Origin: Aquipseudomonas alcaligenes
GTDB taxonomy: Bacteria; Pseudomonadota; Gammaproteobacteria; Pseudomonadales; Pseudomonadaceae
Assembly (NCBI RefSeq): GCF_003205495.1
Contig: NZ_QJRX01000008.1
Coordinates: forward strand, 186,001 to 250,000
Direction: 5' to 3'
DNA length: 64,000 nt
Shown here piece after piece: positions 11,371 through 21,545 of this stretch (its first letter is position 1; the number at the start of each line of letters is the position of its first letter). A program made the position numbers and the translations under genes. The notes below the pieces were generated by a model. It made no database searches. It was not told the DNA's origin and worked only from the letters and a program-made list of their open reading frames with translations.

Positions 11371-13892
11371 AGACCCGCGCCTTCACGCTGCTCTCCAGGA
11401 TGCTGCACCGGCCCTGGCTGATGCTCGCCATCCTGCTGCTGATCACCGCTGCGGCGGTGGTCGCGCTGGGGCGCCTTGAGATCAACAGCACGCCCTACAT
11501 GATCGACAAGAGCCACCCCAGCCGGATGGCCGATGCCGACAACAAACGGCTGTTCTCCAACACCGGCGAGCAGGCCTTCGTCGCCCTGGAAAACCCCCAG
11601 GGCAATATCTTCAACCCGGACAGCCTGCAGCGGGTGGCCGAGCTGACCCGCGCCTTCCAGGCCATCGAGATGGTCCTGCCGGCCGACAGCGACAAGCTGC
11701 GCGCGCTGGCCGAGGATCCGCGCCTGCAGGCTGATGTCGAGGCCATCCTCGAAGGCGGCCTGACCCCGGCCGACCAACCGCGCCTGGCCGCGCTCAAGCA
11801 GCGCCTGGCCGAGGCCGGCGAGCTCAGCCATACCCAGGAAGCCTGGCTGGACAGCCTGCACACGCGCCTGGTGCCGATCCGCAAGGTGCGCAGCCTGGTG
11901 ACCATCGAGAACCTGCTGACCATCGACGAGGCGCTCGACGTGCATCCGCTGATGCCGCGCGTGCCCGCCGACCAGGCCGGGCTCGACGCCCTGCGTGCCG
12001 AGGCCATGGGCAACCCGCTGTTCCTCGACAGCCTGGTCTCGCGCGACGGCAGCGCCACCACCATCCAGGTCGAGTTCAACATCGCCCAGGACGACTCGCC
12101 GGCCATGCTGCAGGTGTACCAGGCCATCGTCGACATCACCGACAAGGTGCAGGGCGACGATCGCATCTACCTCAGCGGCCCGCCGATGATCGCCGCGCAG
12201 ACCGCGTCGAACATGGAGCAGGACAACCAGACCCTGCTGCCGGCGGTACTGCTGGTGATCCTGCTGGTGCTGTTCGTCAGCTTCGGCCGTGTGCAGGGTG
12301 TGGTGGTGCCGCTGCTGATCGCCGTGCTGAGCCTGATCTGGACCCTCGGCCTGATGGCCGCCTGCGGGGTGAAGCAGAACATCATCACCTCGATCATGCC
12401 GGTGTTCATCATCTCCATCGCGGTATGCGACGCCATCCACTTCCTTGCCGACTACTACCGCAACCTGCCGCCCGAACCGGATCGCCAGGCACGCATCGAC
12501 ACGGCTGCGCAGGTGATGCGACAGCTGTTCTGGCCGATGTTTGTGACCTCCACGACCACCCTGGGAGGGTTCCTCTCGCTGGCCTGGACCGATGTCACCT
12601 TCATTCGCGAGTTCGGTCTATTCACCGGGATCGGCATCTTCTTCGCCTGGCTGATCACCATCGTCTTCCTGCCGGCTCTGCTGATCCTCTGGCGGGCCGA
12701 GGCCCCGCGCCACGGCCTGCTGGCCAGCGACCGCCTGGACCGCATGATCGCGACCCTCGGCCGCTTCGCCCGCTACGGCAGGCGCCTGGCCTTCGGCATG
12801 CTGGCGGCCATCCTGCTGTGTGGCTGGTACGTGGTCGAACACCTGACCGTGGACAACCAGGTGATCGGCTACTTCGAGGACGATAGCCGCATCCGTCAGG
12901 ACGATGCGGCGATCAACGCCCTGTTCGGCGGCACCACGCCGATCAGCGTGATGATCGAAAGCGACAGGGCCGACGCCTTCAAGGATCCGGCGGTGATCCA
13001 GGGCGTGGCCAGGCTGCAGGAACACCTGCGCCAGCAGCCGCTGGTCGGCTTCACCTATTCGCCGGCCGACTTCGTCAAGCGCCTGCACCAGGTGACCCAG
13101 GATACCTTCGCCGCCGAGCAGTACCGCCTGCCGGACGACATCAGCGCGGCCCTGCTGGCGCAGTACTACCTGCTCTACGAGAACGCCAATGGTCGCGACC
13201 TGTTCGACGTGGTCGACCGCCGCTTCCAGAACGGCCGGGTGCTGGCGATCCTGCATACCGATCGCTCTTCCGAGGTCGGTGCGGTGATGCGCGATGCCCT
13301 GGCCAAGGCCCGCGAGGTGCTGCCGGCCGGCATGACCGTGCGCGTGTCCGGCTATGGCGAGGTGCTGGTAGCCACCACCGATGCGGTGGTGTGGGGGCAG
13401 GTCAGCAGCATCCTGTTGTCGCTGGCGCTGATCGCGCTGATGGTCATGGCCATGTTCCGCTCGGTGCGCCTGGGCTTCGCTGCGCTGCTGCCGCTGCTCT
13501 TCACCCTGGTGGGCATCGGCGCGCTGATGGCGCTGACCGGCACCGACCTGGATATCGGCACTTCGATCATCGCGGCGATTTCCGTGGGTATCGGTATCGA
13601 CTATGCCATCCACGTGATCGCCGCGATGCGGCGCAGCCGGGGTACGGCGGAGCAGGTGACCCAGTCGGCATTGCAGCACAGCGGCAAGCCGATCCTGATC
13701 AACACCTTCGCGCTGGGCCTGGGTTTCCTGGTGCTGTGCCTGTCGGGCTACCAGTCGCTGGTCAACCTGGGGCTCTTCATCTCCCTGACCATGCTGCTGG
13801 CCGCACTGTTCGCCTTGCTGGTACTGCCGGTCTTCGTCAATGCCGCCCGGGTGGCACAGGCCGAGGCGCAGCTGGAGCCGGCCAATGCATAA
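11367..13892 (+). CDS. RND superfamily exporter (MMPL/HpnN type)
   Basis: An 841-residue inner-membrane transporter with the duplicated RND plan: TM1 near residue 20, a large periplasmic loop, TM2–6 (~290–450), TM7 (~470), a second loop and TM8–12 (~670–830). Candidate proton-relay aspartates are Asp355 (SIAVCDAIHF) and Asp745 (GIGIDYAIHV). The layout matches MMPL/HpnN lipid exporters rather than drug-efflux RND pumps: it is shorter, and no membrane-fusion partner gene is next to it. The start overlaps the dehydrogenase stop (ATGA). With the following LolA-like and barrel proteins it suggests export of a hydrophobic product. Confidence 0.9.
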   Translation: MKTRAFTLLSRMLHRPWLMLAILLLITAAAVVALGRLEINSTPYMIDKSHPSRMADADNKRLFSNTGEQAFVALENPQGNIFNPDSLQRVAELTRAFQAIEMVLPADSDKLRALAEDPRLQADVEAILEGGLTPADQPRLAALKQRLAEAGELSHTQEAWLDSLHTRLVPIRKVRSLVTIENLLTIDEALDVHPLMPRVPADQAGLDALRAEAMGNPLFLDSLVSRDGSATTIQVEFNIAQDDSPAMLQVYQAIVDITDKVQGDDRIYLSGPPMIAAQTASNMEQDNQTLLPAVLLVILLVLFVSFGRVQGVVVPLLIAVLSLIWTLGLMAACGVKQNIITSIMPVFIISIAVCDAIHFLADYYRNLPPEPDRQARIDTAAQVMRQLFWPMFVTSTTTLGGFLSLAWTDVTFIREFGLFTGIGIFFAWLITIVFLPALLILWRAEAPRHGLLASDRLDRMIATLGRFARYGRRLAFGMLAAILLCGWYVVEHLTVDNQVIGYFEDDSRIRQDDAAINALFGGTTPISVMIESDRADAFKDPAVIQGVARLQEHLRQQPLVGFTYSPADFVKRLHQVTQDTFAAEQYRLPDDISAALLAQYYLLYENANGRDLFDVVDRRFQNGRVLAILHTDRSSEVGAVMRDALAKAREVLPAGMTVRVSGYGEVLVATTDAVVWGQVSSILLSLALIALMVMAMFRSVRLGFAALLPLLFTLVGIGALMALTGTDLDIGTSIIAAISVGIGIDYAIHVIAAMRRSRGTAEQVTQSALQHSGKPILINTFALGLGFLVLCLSGYQSLVNLGLFISLTMLLAALFALLVLPVFVNAARVAQAEAQLEPANA

Positions 13893-14772
13893 GCACCTGC
13901 TCTGGCTGCTCTGCCTGGCCCTGCCGGCCGGCGCCCAGGACTGGCTGGCGCTGACCCTCTACCCGGGCGGCGAGCTGTACCAGGCCGGGCACCTGCAGCG
14001 CCTGGTCGGCGCCACGCAGAACCTGTGGGAAGTGAAGGATGCCCGGGGGCGCACGCCGATCCAGTCCCTGGACAGCCTGGCCAGCACCAATGCCATCGCC
14101 GCCCAGGGTGACGACGTGCGCTTCCGTCGCCTGATCGAGACCCGCGAGCTGACCCCCGCGGGCCTGCAGACCCTGGCCGGGCTGGTGGAGCGCCATCCGC
14201 TGCTCGGCCCGCGCCTGGTCACCAGCGCCGGCGACGGCACGCACTTCTGGCTGCGCCTGGCGCGGCCCTATGCCGAGGCGGACAAGGCCGAGCTGCTGCA
14301 GCACTACGCCAGGCGCCTGGCCGCCGACTTCGCCCCCGGCTGTCGGGTAGCCAGCGGCGCCGAGGGCGCCCTGCAGGGCCTGCACCTGCAGGAGTGGGCG
14401 CTGCAGGCCGCAGGGCCGGTGCCACCCCATAGCGTCACCCTGCAGGCACTGCAGCAGGCTACCGCGAGCCTGCGCCAGCGCAGCCTGCAGGCCTACTCGG
14501 CCGCCGACATCCTGGTCTACCTGCGCCAGGTGCTCAATGGCGAGTCCGGCCTGCCGGCCAGCGACGGCGAGGTGGCGCAGTTCTACCTGGTCGCCGAGAG
14601 CCTGCGTAGCCGCGACCTGCAGGACCTGGCGCGGCCGGACTTCCAGCGCCTCAAGCTGGTCGCCCTGGGCCGCGAGCACGCCGAAGTCCCGAGCCTGCCC
14701 GGCTACCACCTGGAGACCACCGCGCAGTGGTCGTCCACCCCGAACAGCTACCTGACAGTCGACTGTCGTTAA
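13885..14772 (+). CDS. Secreted protein of unknown function, RND-cluster associated
   Basis: I do not recognise this 295-residue protein. It begins with a signal peptide (MHKHLLWLLCLALPAGAQ) and has no further membrane segments, so it is probably periplasmic. It is rich in Leu, Ala and Gln with no obvious catalytic motif; two cysteines (in FAPGCRVAS and at the C-terminal TVDCR) could pair. The ATG at 13885 overlaps the end of the RND gene by 8 bases, so translation is coupled. An accessory of the exporter or a product-modifying factor are both possible. Confidence 0.7.
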   Translation: MHKHLLWLLCLALPAGAQDWLALTLYPGGELYQAGHLQRLVGATQNLWEVKDARGRTPIQSLDSLASTNAIAAQGDDVRFRRLIETRELTPAGLQTLAGLVERHPLLGPRLVTSAGDGTHFWLRLARPYAEADKAELLQHYARRLAADFAPGCRVASGAEGALQGLHLQEWALQAAGPVPPHSVTLQALQQATASLRQRSLQAYSAADILVYLRQVLNGESGLPASDGEVAQFYLVAESLRSRDLQDLARPDFQRLKLVALGREHAEVPSLPGYHLETTAQWSSTPNSYLTVDCR

Positions 14773-14783
14773 GGAGTTTTGCC

Positions 14784-15566
14784 ATGCGTATTTCCCTGCT
14801 CGCCCTCGGCCTGCTGCTGAGCTTCCCGGCCCTCGCCGAGGCCCTCGACCCCGCCGCCATCATGCGCGCCGTGCGCGACCGCGACGAAGGCCAGGACCGC
14901 CGCTCCGAGGTGACCCTGGTGCAGACCATGGCCGACGGCTTCGTGCGCGAGCGCAAGCTGCTGATGCTGGAGAAGGAGTACGGCGAGGAGCGCAAGTCCA
15001 CCCTGTACTTCACCGCGCCCAGCGATACCGCCGGCACCGGCATCCTCATGCACAGCTATGCCGAGGCCCAGGCCCGCGAGGACGACCAGTGGCTGTACCT
15101 GCCGGCGCTGCGCAAGACCCGGCGCATCGCCACCAACTCCAAGGAAGGTCCGTTCCTCGGTACCGACTTCTCCTTCGCCGACATCGAGCGCATGCGCGTC
15201 GACGACTACCAGTACCGGCTGCTGCGCGAGGAGGAGTACAAGGGCCGCCCGGTCTACGTGATCGAAGCGCGCACCGCCGACGGTCTGGAAAACCCGCGCA
15301 CCGGCTACAGCCAGCGCCTGGTGTACGTCGACCGCGAGCGTCAGCTGATCCTGCGCGACGAGTTCTTCCGTGGCGGCCGCCAGATCAAGACCTTCGAAGT
15401 GGTCGATGTGAGCCAGGTGGAAGGTTTCTGGACGGTCAACGAATCGTTGATGAGCAACCTGGTCGAGGGTGGCCAGACCCGCCTGCTGCGCACCGCCGCC
15501 GACTACAACCTGGACCTCGGCGACCAGAACTTCAGCGAGCGCGCCCTGCGCAACGGGATTCGCTGA
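14784..15566 (+). CDS. LolA-like outer-membrane lipoprotein-sorting family protein
   Basis: A 260-residue periplasmic protein with signal peptide MRISLLALGLLLSFPALAEA and a LolA-like fold of the kind that accompanies RND/MMPL transporters (Pfam LolA_like). Supporting blocks are RSEVTLVQTMADGFVRERK, DDQWLYLPALRKTRRIA, GPFLGTDFSFADIERMRVDD and YVDRERQLILRDEFFRGG. Proteins of this type are thought to carry a lipid or lipid-like cargo across the periplasm. The start at 14784 has AAGGAG seven bases upstream. It lies between the unknown secreted protein and the outer-membrane barrel, which overlaps its stop codon. Confidence 0.85.
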   Translation: MRISLLALGLLLSFPALAEALDPAAIMRAVRDRDEGQDRRSEVTLVQTMADGFVRERKLLMLEKEYGEERKSTLYFTAPSDTAGTGILMHSYAEAQAREDDQWLYLPALRKTRRIATNSKEGPFLGTDFSFADIERMRVDDYQYRLLREEEYKGRPVYVIEARTADGLENPRTGYSQRLVYVDRERQLILRDEFFRGGRQIKTFEVVDVSQVEGFWTVNESLMSNLVEGGQTRLLRTAADYNLDLGDQNFSERALRNGIR

Positions 15567-16771
15567 TGCGCGCACCCTTGCTCGGCCTGTCCTGTGCCCT
15601 GTTCAGCCTGCCGCTGGCCGCCGCGAGCCTGAGCGGTCGCGGCCACCTGGAGGACGGCTACCACCACGACACCACCGGCGCCAGCAGCTCCGGCCACCGC
15701 GTCGAGGCGCTGCTGGAAAGCCGCATCAGCCAGGGCAACTGGACTCTCGACAGCGTGCTGCTCGGTCGCTACCGCAGCCAGTACGACGATGCCGGCGGCA
15801 AGCTGGAGGATCGCATGGAGTCCGATCAGGACCTGCGCGAACTCTACCTGACCTGGGTCGGCGACAACTGGCAATGGCGCCTCGGCCAGCAGCAGATCGC
15901 CTGGGGCCGCGGCGACTACTTCCGCCTGGTCGACGTGCTCAACCCGCTGGACCTGCGCGAGTTCCTGCTGCCCTACATCGACGACTACTCCCTCGGCCGG
16001 CAGACCCGGCCGATGGCGGTGGTGGAGGTCTACGGCGACAGCCTGGAACAGCAGTTCGTCGTCGCGCCCAGGGCCAAGACCACCCGCTACGCCCCGGCTG
16101 GTGCCGACTTCGCCATCGCCGGGCGGCCGGAGGGGCTGGACGAGGACGACGAGCACGAGCGCCCGGACATCGGCTGGCGCGGCAAGATGCTGGTCGACGG
16201 CACCGACCTGGACTTCTACCTGTTCGACGGCCTCAGCCCCGACCCGCTGTATGTGATGGATGAGGGGCAGATGGTCGAACAGCAGCGCCGGCGCAGCCTG
16301 GTCGGCGCCTCGTTCGCCCGCCCGGCCGGCGACTGGGTGGTGCGCGGCGATCTGGTGCACCTGTTCAACGAACCGCTACAGACCCCGGAAGGCGCGGAGA
16401 ACGTGCCCAAGTCGGCGGCGCTGCTCGGCCTCGACCTGACGCGCAACGAGTGGACGGTCAACCTGCAGGCCACGGTCAGCCACCGTCATGGCGCGCCGGA
16501 CAGCCTGCCGCGCGAGACCGGCTGGGAAGCCTCGGCGGCGCTGCTCAAGGACTGGTCCAAGCAGCGCCTTAACGCCGGGGTGCTCTGGCTGTACAACCGC
16601 GAGGTGCAGAGCAGCCACCTAGTCAAGGCCAACCTCGGCTACCGGCCCTGGAACCAGTGGTACCTGGAGGCCGGCTACATCGCCTTCAGTGGCGGGCAGA
16701 GCACCCAGTACGGCCAGTTCGACAACCGCGACCGTGTCTACCTGCAGGTGCGCCGCGACTTCAGCCTGTGA
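15566..16771 (+). CDS. DUF1302-like outer-membrane beta-barrel protein
   Basis: A 401-residue exported protein with signal peptide (LLGLSCALFSLPLAAA) and a beta-barrel pattern of alternating aromatic strands ending in YLQVRRDFSL, although the last residue is Leu rather than Phe. The DUF1302-type signature is clear: DLRELYLTWVGDNWQWRLGQ, then QQIAWGRGDYFRLVDVLNPL. The TGA/ATG overlap with the LolA-like gene (TGATG) shows coupling. As the last gene it would supply the outer-membrane end of the export route. Whether it is a channel or a receptor for the cargo is not known. Confidence 0.82.
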   Translation: MRAPLLGLSCALFSLPLAAASLSGRGHLEDGYHHDTTGASSSGHRVEALLESRISQGNWTLDSVLLGRYRSQYDDAGGKLEDRMESDQDLRELYLTWVGDNWQWRLGQQQIAWGRGDYFRLVDVLNPLDLREFLLPYIDDYSLGRQTRPMAVVEVYGDSLEQQFVVAPRAKTTRYAPAGADFAIAGRPEGLDEDDEHERPDIGWRGKMLVDGTDLDFYLFDGLSPDPLYVMDEGQMVEQQRRRSLVGASFARPAGDWVVRGDLVHLFNEPLQTPEGAENVPKSAALLGLDLTRNEWTVNLQATVSHRHGAPDSLPRETGWEASAALLKDWSKQRLNAGVLWLYNREVQSSHLVKANLGYRPWNQWYLEAGYIAFSGGQSTQYGQFDNRDRVYLQVRRDFSL

Positions 16772-16817
16772 TTCGGCCCACTTGGATGGCGCCGCGCGGG
16801 CGGCGACAATGGCCGCC

Positions 16818-16844
16818 GCCGCACCCGGGAACGCCGGGTGCGGC
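16818..16844. repeat. Perfect 11-bp inverted repeat downstream of the cluster
   Basis: GCCGCACCCGG, a 5-base loop, then its exact complement. There is no T-run, so it could be a weak terminator, an mRNA-stabilising hairpin, or a mark at the edge of the inserted cluster. It lies between the barrel gene and the DUF3298 lipoprotein gene. Confidence 0.55.
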
Positions 16845-16883
16845 GTGCAGTCGAAACGCCCGTCGCCGTCCCGAGGAGAATCC

Positions 16884-17633
16884 ATGCGTGCCATCGCCGT
16901 TGCCGGCCTGCTGTCCCTGTCGCTCCTGCTCAGTGGTTGCCAGGCATTGCTGCTCGCCGCCAAGCCCGACTCGGGGTTGGCCGTCAGTCGCCAGGCCTGG
17001 GAGCACCGCGCGCCGGGCTGCGAGGGCAAGGACTGCGCGCTGATCAATATCGATCTGCAGACCTTCGACGATCTGCCGGAGCTCAACGCGCGCATCGAGC
17101 AGGAGCTGCTCAAGCTGACCATCGAGCTGCCGGGCGATCCGCCGCCACCCTCGCTGGCGCTCTACGAGCAGGAGTTCCTGGCCACGGCCAAGCCGGGCTG
17201 GATGAGCTACCTGCAGGCCAAGGTGCTGGAGCAGCACGGCCGCCTGGTGGTGATCGAGCTGTCCAGCTACCGCTTCACCGGTGGCGCCCACGGTATCCCC
17301 GGGCGCGCCTACCTCAACTACGACCGCGACAAGGGCCGCCTGCTGAGCCTCGATGACCTGTTGTTGCCGGACGAGCAGGTCGCCTTCTGGCAACAGGCCG
17401 AGCTGGCGCACCAGGCCTGGCTCAAGACCAATGGCCTGGACCAGGACCTGGACTACCAGGCCGAATGGCCCTTCGTGCGCACCGCTAACGTCGCCCTGCT
17501 GCGCGGCTCGGTGATGCTCAAGTACGAGGTCGGCCGTATCGCCCCCTACTCCAGCGGTCATCCCGACCTGCGCATTCCCTACGCGCGGCTGAACGGCATC
17601 CTCAAGCCCATCTACTTTCCCTCGCCGCGCTGA
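16884..17633 (+). CDS. DUF3298 (RsiV-like) domain lipoprotein
   Basis: A 249-residue lipoprotein: signal peptide with lipobox LLLSGC (Cys19), then a DUF4163/DUF3298-type domain. Supporting segments are INIDLQTFDDLPELNARIEQ, VVIELSSYRFTGGAHGIPG, YLNYDRDKGRLLSLDDLLL and the C-terminal APYSSGHPDLRIPYARL. The pattern is like the extracellular part of RsiV, whose relatives bind lysozyme; here the ligand is unknown. ATG at 16884 has GAGGAGAA upstream. It faces thiC convergently across a bidirectional terminator. Confidence 0.85.
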   Translation: MRAIAVAGLLSLSLLLSGCQALLLAAKPDSGLAVSRQAWEHRAPGCEGKDCALINIDLQTFDDLPELNARIEQELLKLTIELPGDPPPPSLALYEQEFLATAKPGWMSYLQAKVLEQHGRLVVIELSSYRFTGGAHGIPGRAYLNYDRDKGRLLSLDDLLLPDEQVAFWQQAELAHQAWLKTNGLDQDLDYQAEWPFVRTANVALLRGSVMLKYEVGRIAPYSSGHPDLRIPYARLNGILKPIYFPSPR

Positions 17634-17645
17634 ACGGCGCACATG

Positions 17646-17672
17646 AAAAAGCCGGGGCATGCCCGGCTTTTT
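17646..17672. terminator. Bidirectional terminator between DUF3298 lipoprotein and thiC
   Basis: A perfect 11-bp stem AAAAAGCCGGG / CCCGGCTTTTT with a 5-base loop GCATG. A-rich and T-rich arms on either side let it stop transcription from both directions. Confidence 0.9.
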
Positions 17673-17689
17673 CAGCTCTGCAGCGCGGC

Positions 17690-19757
<2,068 letters not shown>

Positions 19758-19849
19758 CTGCCGGCAGTCTAATCAAGCCCGCTGCGGAACACCAATGGGC
19801 ACCCGGCGTTTCGTCGGGAATTCGCAACCTGGCCGGTGGGATGTGGAAA

Positions 19850-19879
19850 TTGTTGCAGTCAGGCAACAAAGCTTGTTGC
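19850..19879. promoter_or_regulatory. Alternating TTGTTGC / GCAACAA repeats upstream of tolC
   Basis: TTGTTGC (19850–19856), its complement GCAACAA (19863–19869), and TTGTTGC again (19873–19879). The spacing allows two alternative hairpins or a multi-site operator about 80–110 bases before the tolC start. The rest of the 200-base tolC/thiC interval shows nothing else I can name. Confidence 0.35.
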
Positions 19880-19958
19880 AAACTGTCCGGCGGCTGCCTT
19901 GACCAGGGTCGGCGGCCACCTTAGCCTTGCCCGATTACCCCCGTATCTAGGATTGATC

Positions 19959-21404
19959 ATGCTACGCAGACTCTCTCTGGCGCTCGCAGTAGCTGCTGCC
20001 ACCACAGGAATGGCCTGGGCCGAAGACGCCCCCCTGGCAAGCAAGACCGACCTGGTCACCGTCTATAACGAGGCGGTGAAGAACAACGCCGACCTGGCCG
20101 CCGCACGGGCCAACTACGAGGCGATCCGCGAGGTGGTGCCGCAGGCGCGCGCCGGCCTGCTGCCGAACCTGTCCGCCGGAGCCGATGCGACCAATACCGA
20201 CACCCAGGTCGATCGGCGCGATATCGATGATCTGGACTCTTCGCGCAGCGGCCTGTCCTACCGGGCCAACCTGAGCCAGCCGCTGTTCCGCGCCGACCGC
20301 TGGTACCAGTTCCAGGCGGCCAAGGCCACCGACCAGCAGGCGGCCCTGCAGCTCTCGGCCACCGAGCAGAACATGATCCTGCTGAGCGCCGAGACCTATT
20401 TCGCCGTGCTGCGCGCCCAGGACACCCTGGCCTCGACCAAGGCCGAGGAAGCGGCGTTCAAGCGTCAGCTGGACCAGGCCAACGAGCGTTTCGATGTGGG
20501 CCTATCGGACAAGACCGACGTCCTCGAAGCCCAGGCCGGCTACGATACCGCCCGCGCCAACCGCATCCTCGCCCAGCGTGCCGTGGAGGACGCCTTCCAG
20601 GCCCTGGTCACCCTGACCAACCGCGAGTACGCCTCCATCGAAGGCATCCAGCACACCCTGCCGGTGCTGGCGCCGACGCCCAACGACGCCAAGGCCTGGG
20701 TGGACACCGCCGCCCAGCAGAACCTCAACCTGCAGGCCAGCAACTACGCGGTCGATGCCGCCGAGGAGACCCTGCGCCAGCGCAAGGCCGGCCATGCGCC
20801 GACCCTAGATGCCGTGGCCCAGTACCAGAAGGGCGACAACGATTCCCTCGGCTTCACCAACAGCGACCTGTCCTCGCCCTACAACGGCGATGCCGAGCAG
20901 ACCAGCATCGGCCTGCAGCTGAACATCCCGATCTACAGTGGCGGCCTGACCAGCTCCCAGGTGCGCGAGGCCTACCAGCGCCTGAGCCAGAGCGAGCAGG
21001 AGCGCGAGAGCCTGCGCCGGCAGATCGTCGAGAACACGCGCAACCTGCACCGTGCGGTGAACACCGACGTGGAAACCGTGCAGGCGCGCAAGCAGTCGAT
21101 CATCTCCAACCAGAGCGCCCTGGAAGCCACCGAAATCGGCTACCAGGTCGGTACCCGCAACATCGTCGACGTGCTCGATGCCCAGCGCCAGCTGTACAGC
21201 TCGGTGCGCAACTACAACGACGCCCGCTACGACTACATCCTCAACAACCTGCGCCTGAAGCAGGCCGCCGGTACCCTGGCGCCGACCGACCTGGAAGCCC
21301 TGTCGAGCTTCCTCAAGCCGGACTACGACCCGGACAAGGACTTCCTCCCGCCGGACCTGGCCAAGGCCGCCGAGGCCCAGCTCAAGGGCAACCCGGAGTA
21401 CTGA
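19959..21404 (+). CDS. tolC: TolC family outer-membrane efflux protein
   Basis: A 481-residue outer-membrane channel of the TolC family. The signal peptide is MLRRLSLALAVAAATTGMAWA, followed by the duplicated outer-membrane-efflux repeats: YNEAVKNNADLAAARANYEA and ERFDVGLSDKTDVLEAQAGY in the first, LNIPIYSGGLTSSQVREAYQ and YQVGTRNIVDVLDAQRQLY in the second. It serves as the exit duct for type I secretion and RND pumps. The ATG at 19959 is chosen for the signal peptide; an upstream open extension has no signal sequence. The cluster at 8405–16771 has its own barrel, so a link to tolC is not required. Confidence 0.95.
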   Translation: MLRRLSLALAVAAATTGMAWAEDAPLASKTDLVTVYNEAVKNNADLAAARANYEAIREVVPQARAGLLPNLSAGADATNTDTQVDRRDIDDLDSSRSGLSYRANLSQPLFRADRWYQFQAAKATDQQAALQLSATEQNMILLSAETYFAVLRAQDTLASTKAEEAAFKRQLDQANERFDVGLSDKTDVLEAQAGYDTARANRILAQRAVEDAFQALVTLTNREYASIEGIQHTLPVLAPTPNDAKAWVDTAAQQNLNLQASNYAVDAAEETLRQRKAGHAPTLDAVAQYQKGDNDSLGFTNSDLSSPYNGDAEQTSIGLQLNIPIYSGGLTSSQVREAYQRLSQSEQERESLRRQIVENTRNLHRAVNTDVETVQARKQSIISNQSALEATEIGYQVGTRNIVDVLDAQRQLYSSVRNYNDARYDYILNNLRLKQAAGTLAPTDLEALSSFLKPDYDPDKDFLPPDLAKAAEAQLKGNPEY

Positions 21405-21420
21405 GTCGAACCAGTGAAGA

Positions 21421-21449
21421 AAGCCCCGCCCCGCGCGGGGCTTTTTTTT
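21421..21449 (+). terminator. Rho-independent terminator of tolC
   Basis: A stem AAGCCCCGC / GCGGGGCTT with a 5-base loop and an eight-base T-run, 17 bases after the tolC stop. Confidence 0.95.
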
Positions 21450-21545
21450 ATGCTGGCATTTGGCCTATACCTTGCCTTAGCTTCAGCTTTGCCGAATGCG
21501 GCCGATGCACAGGTATAGGGTCGCCTGACCGGAGGGAGTTCCGCA

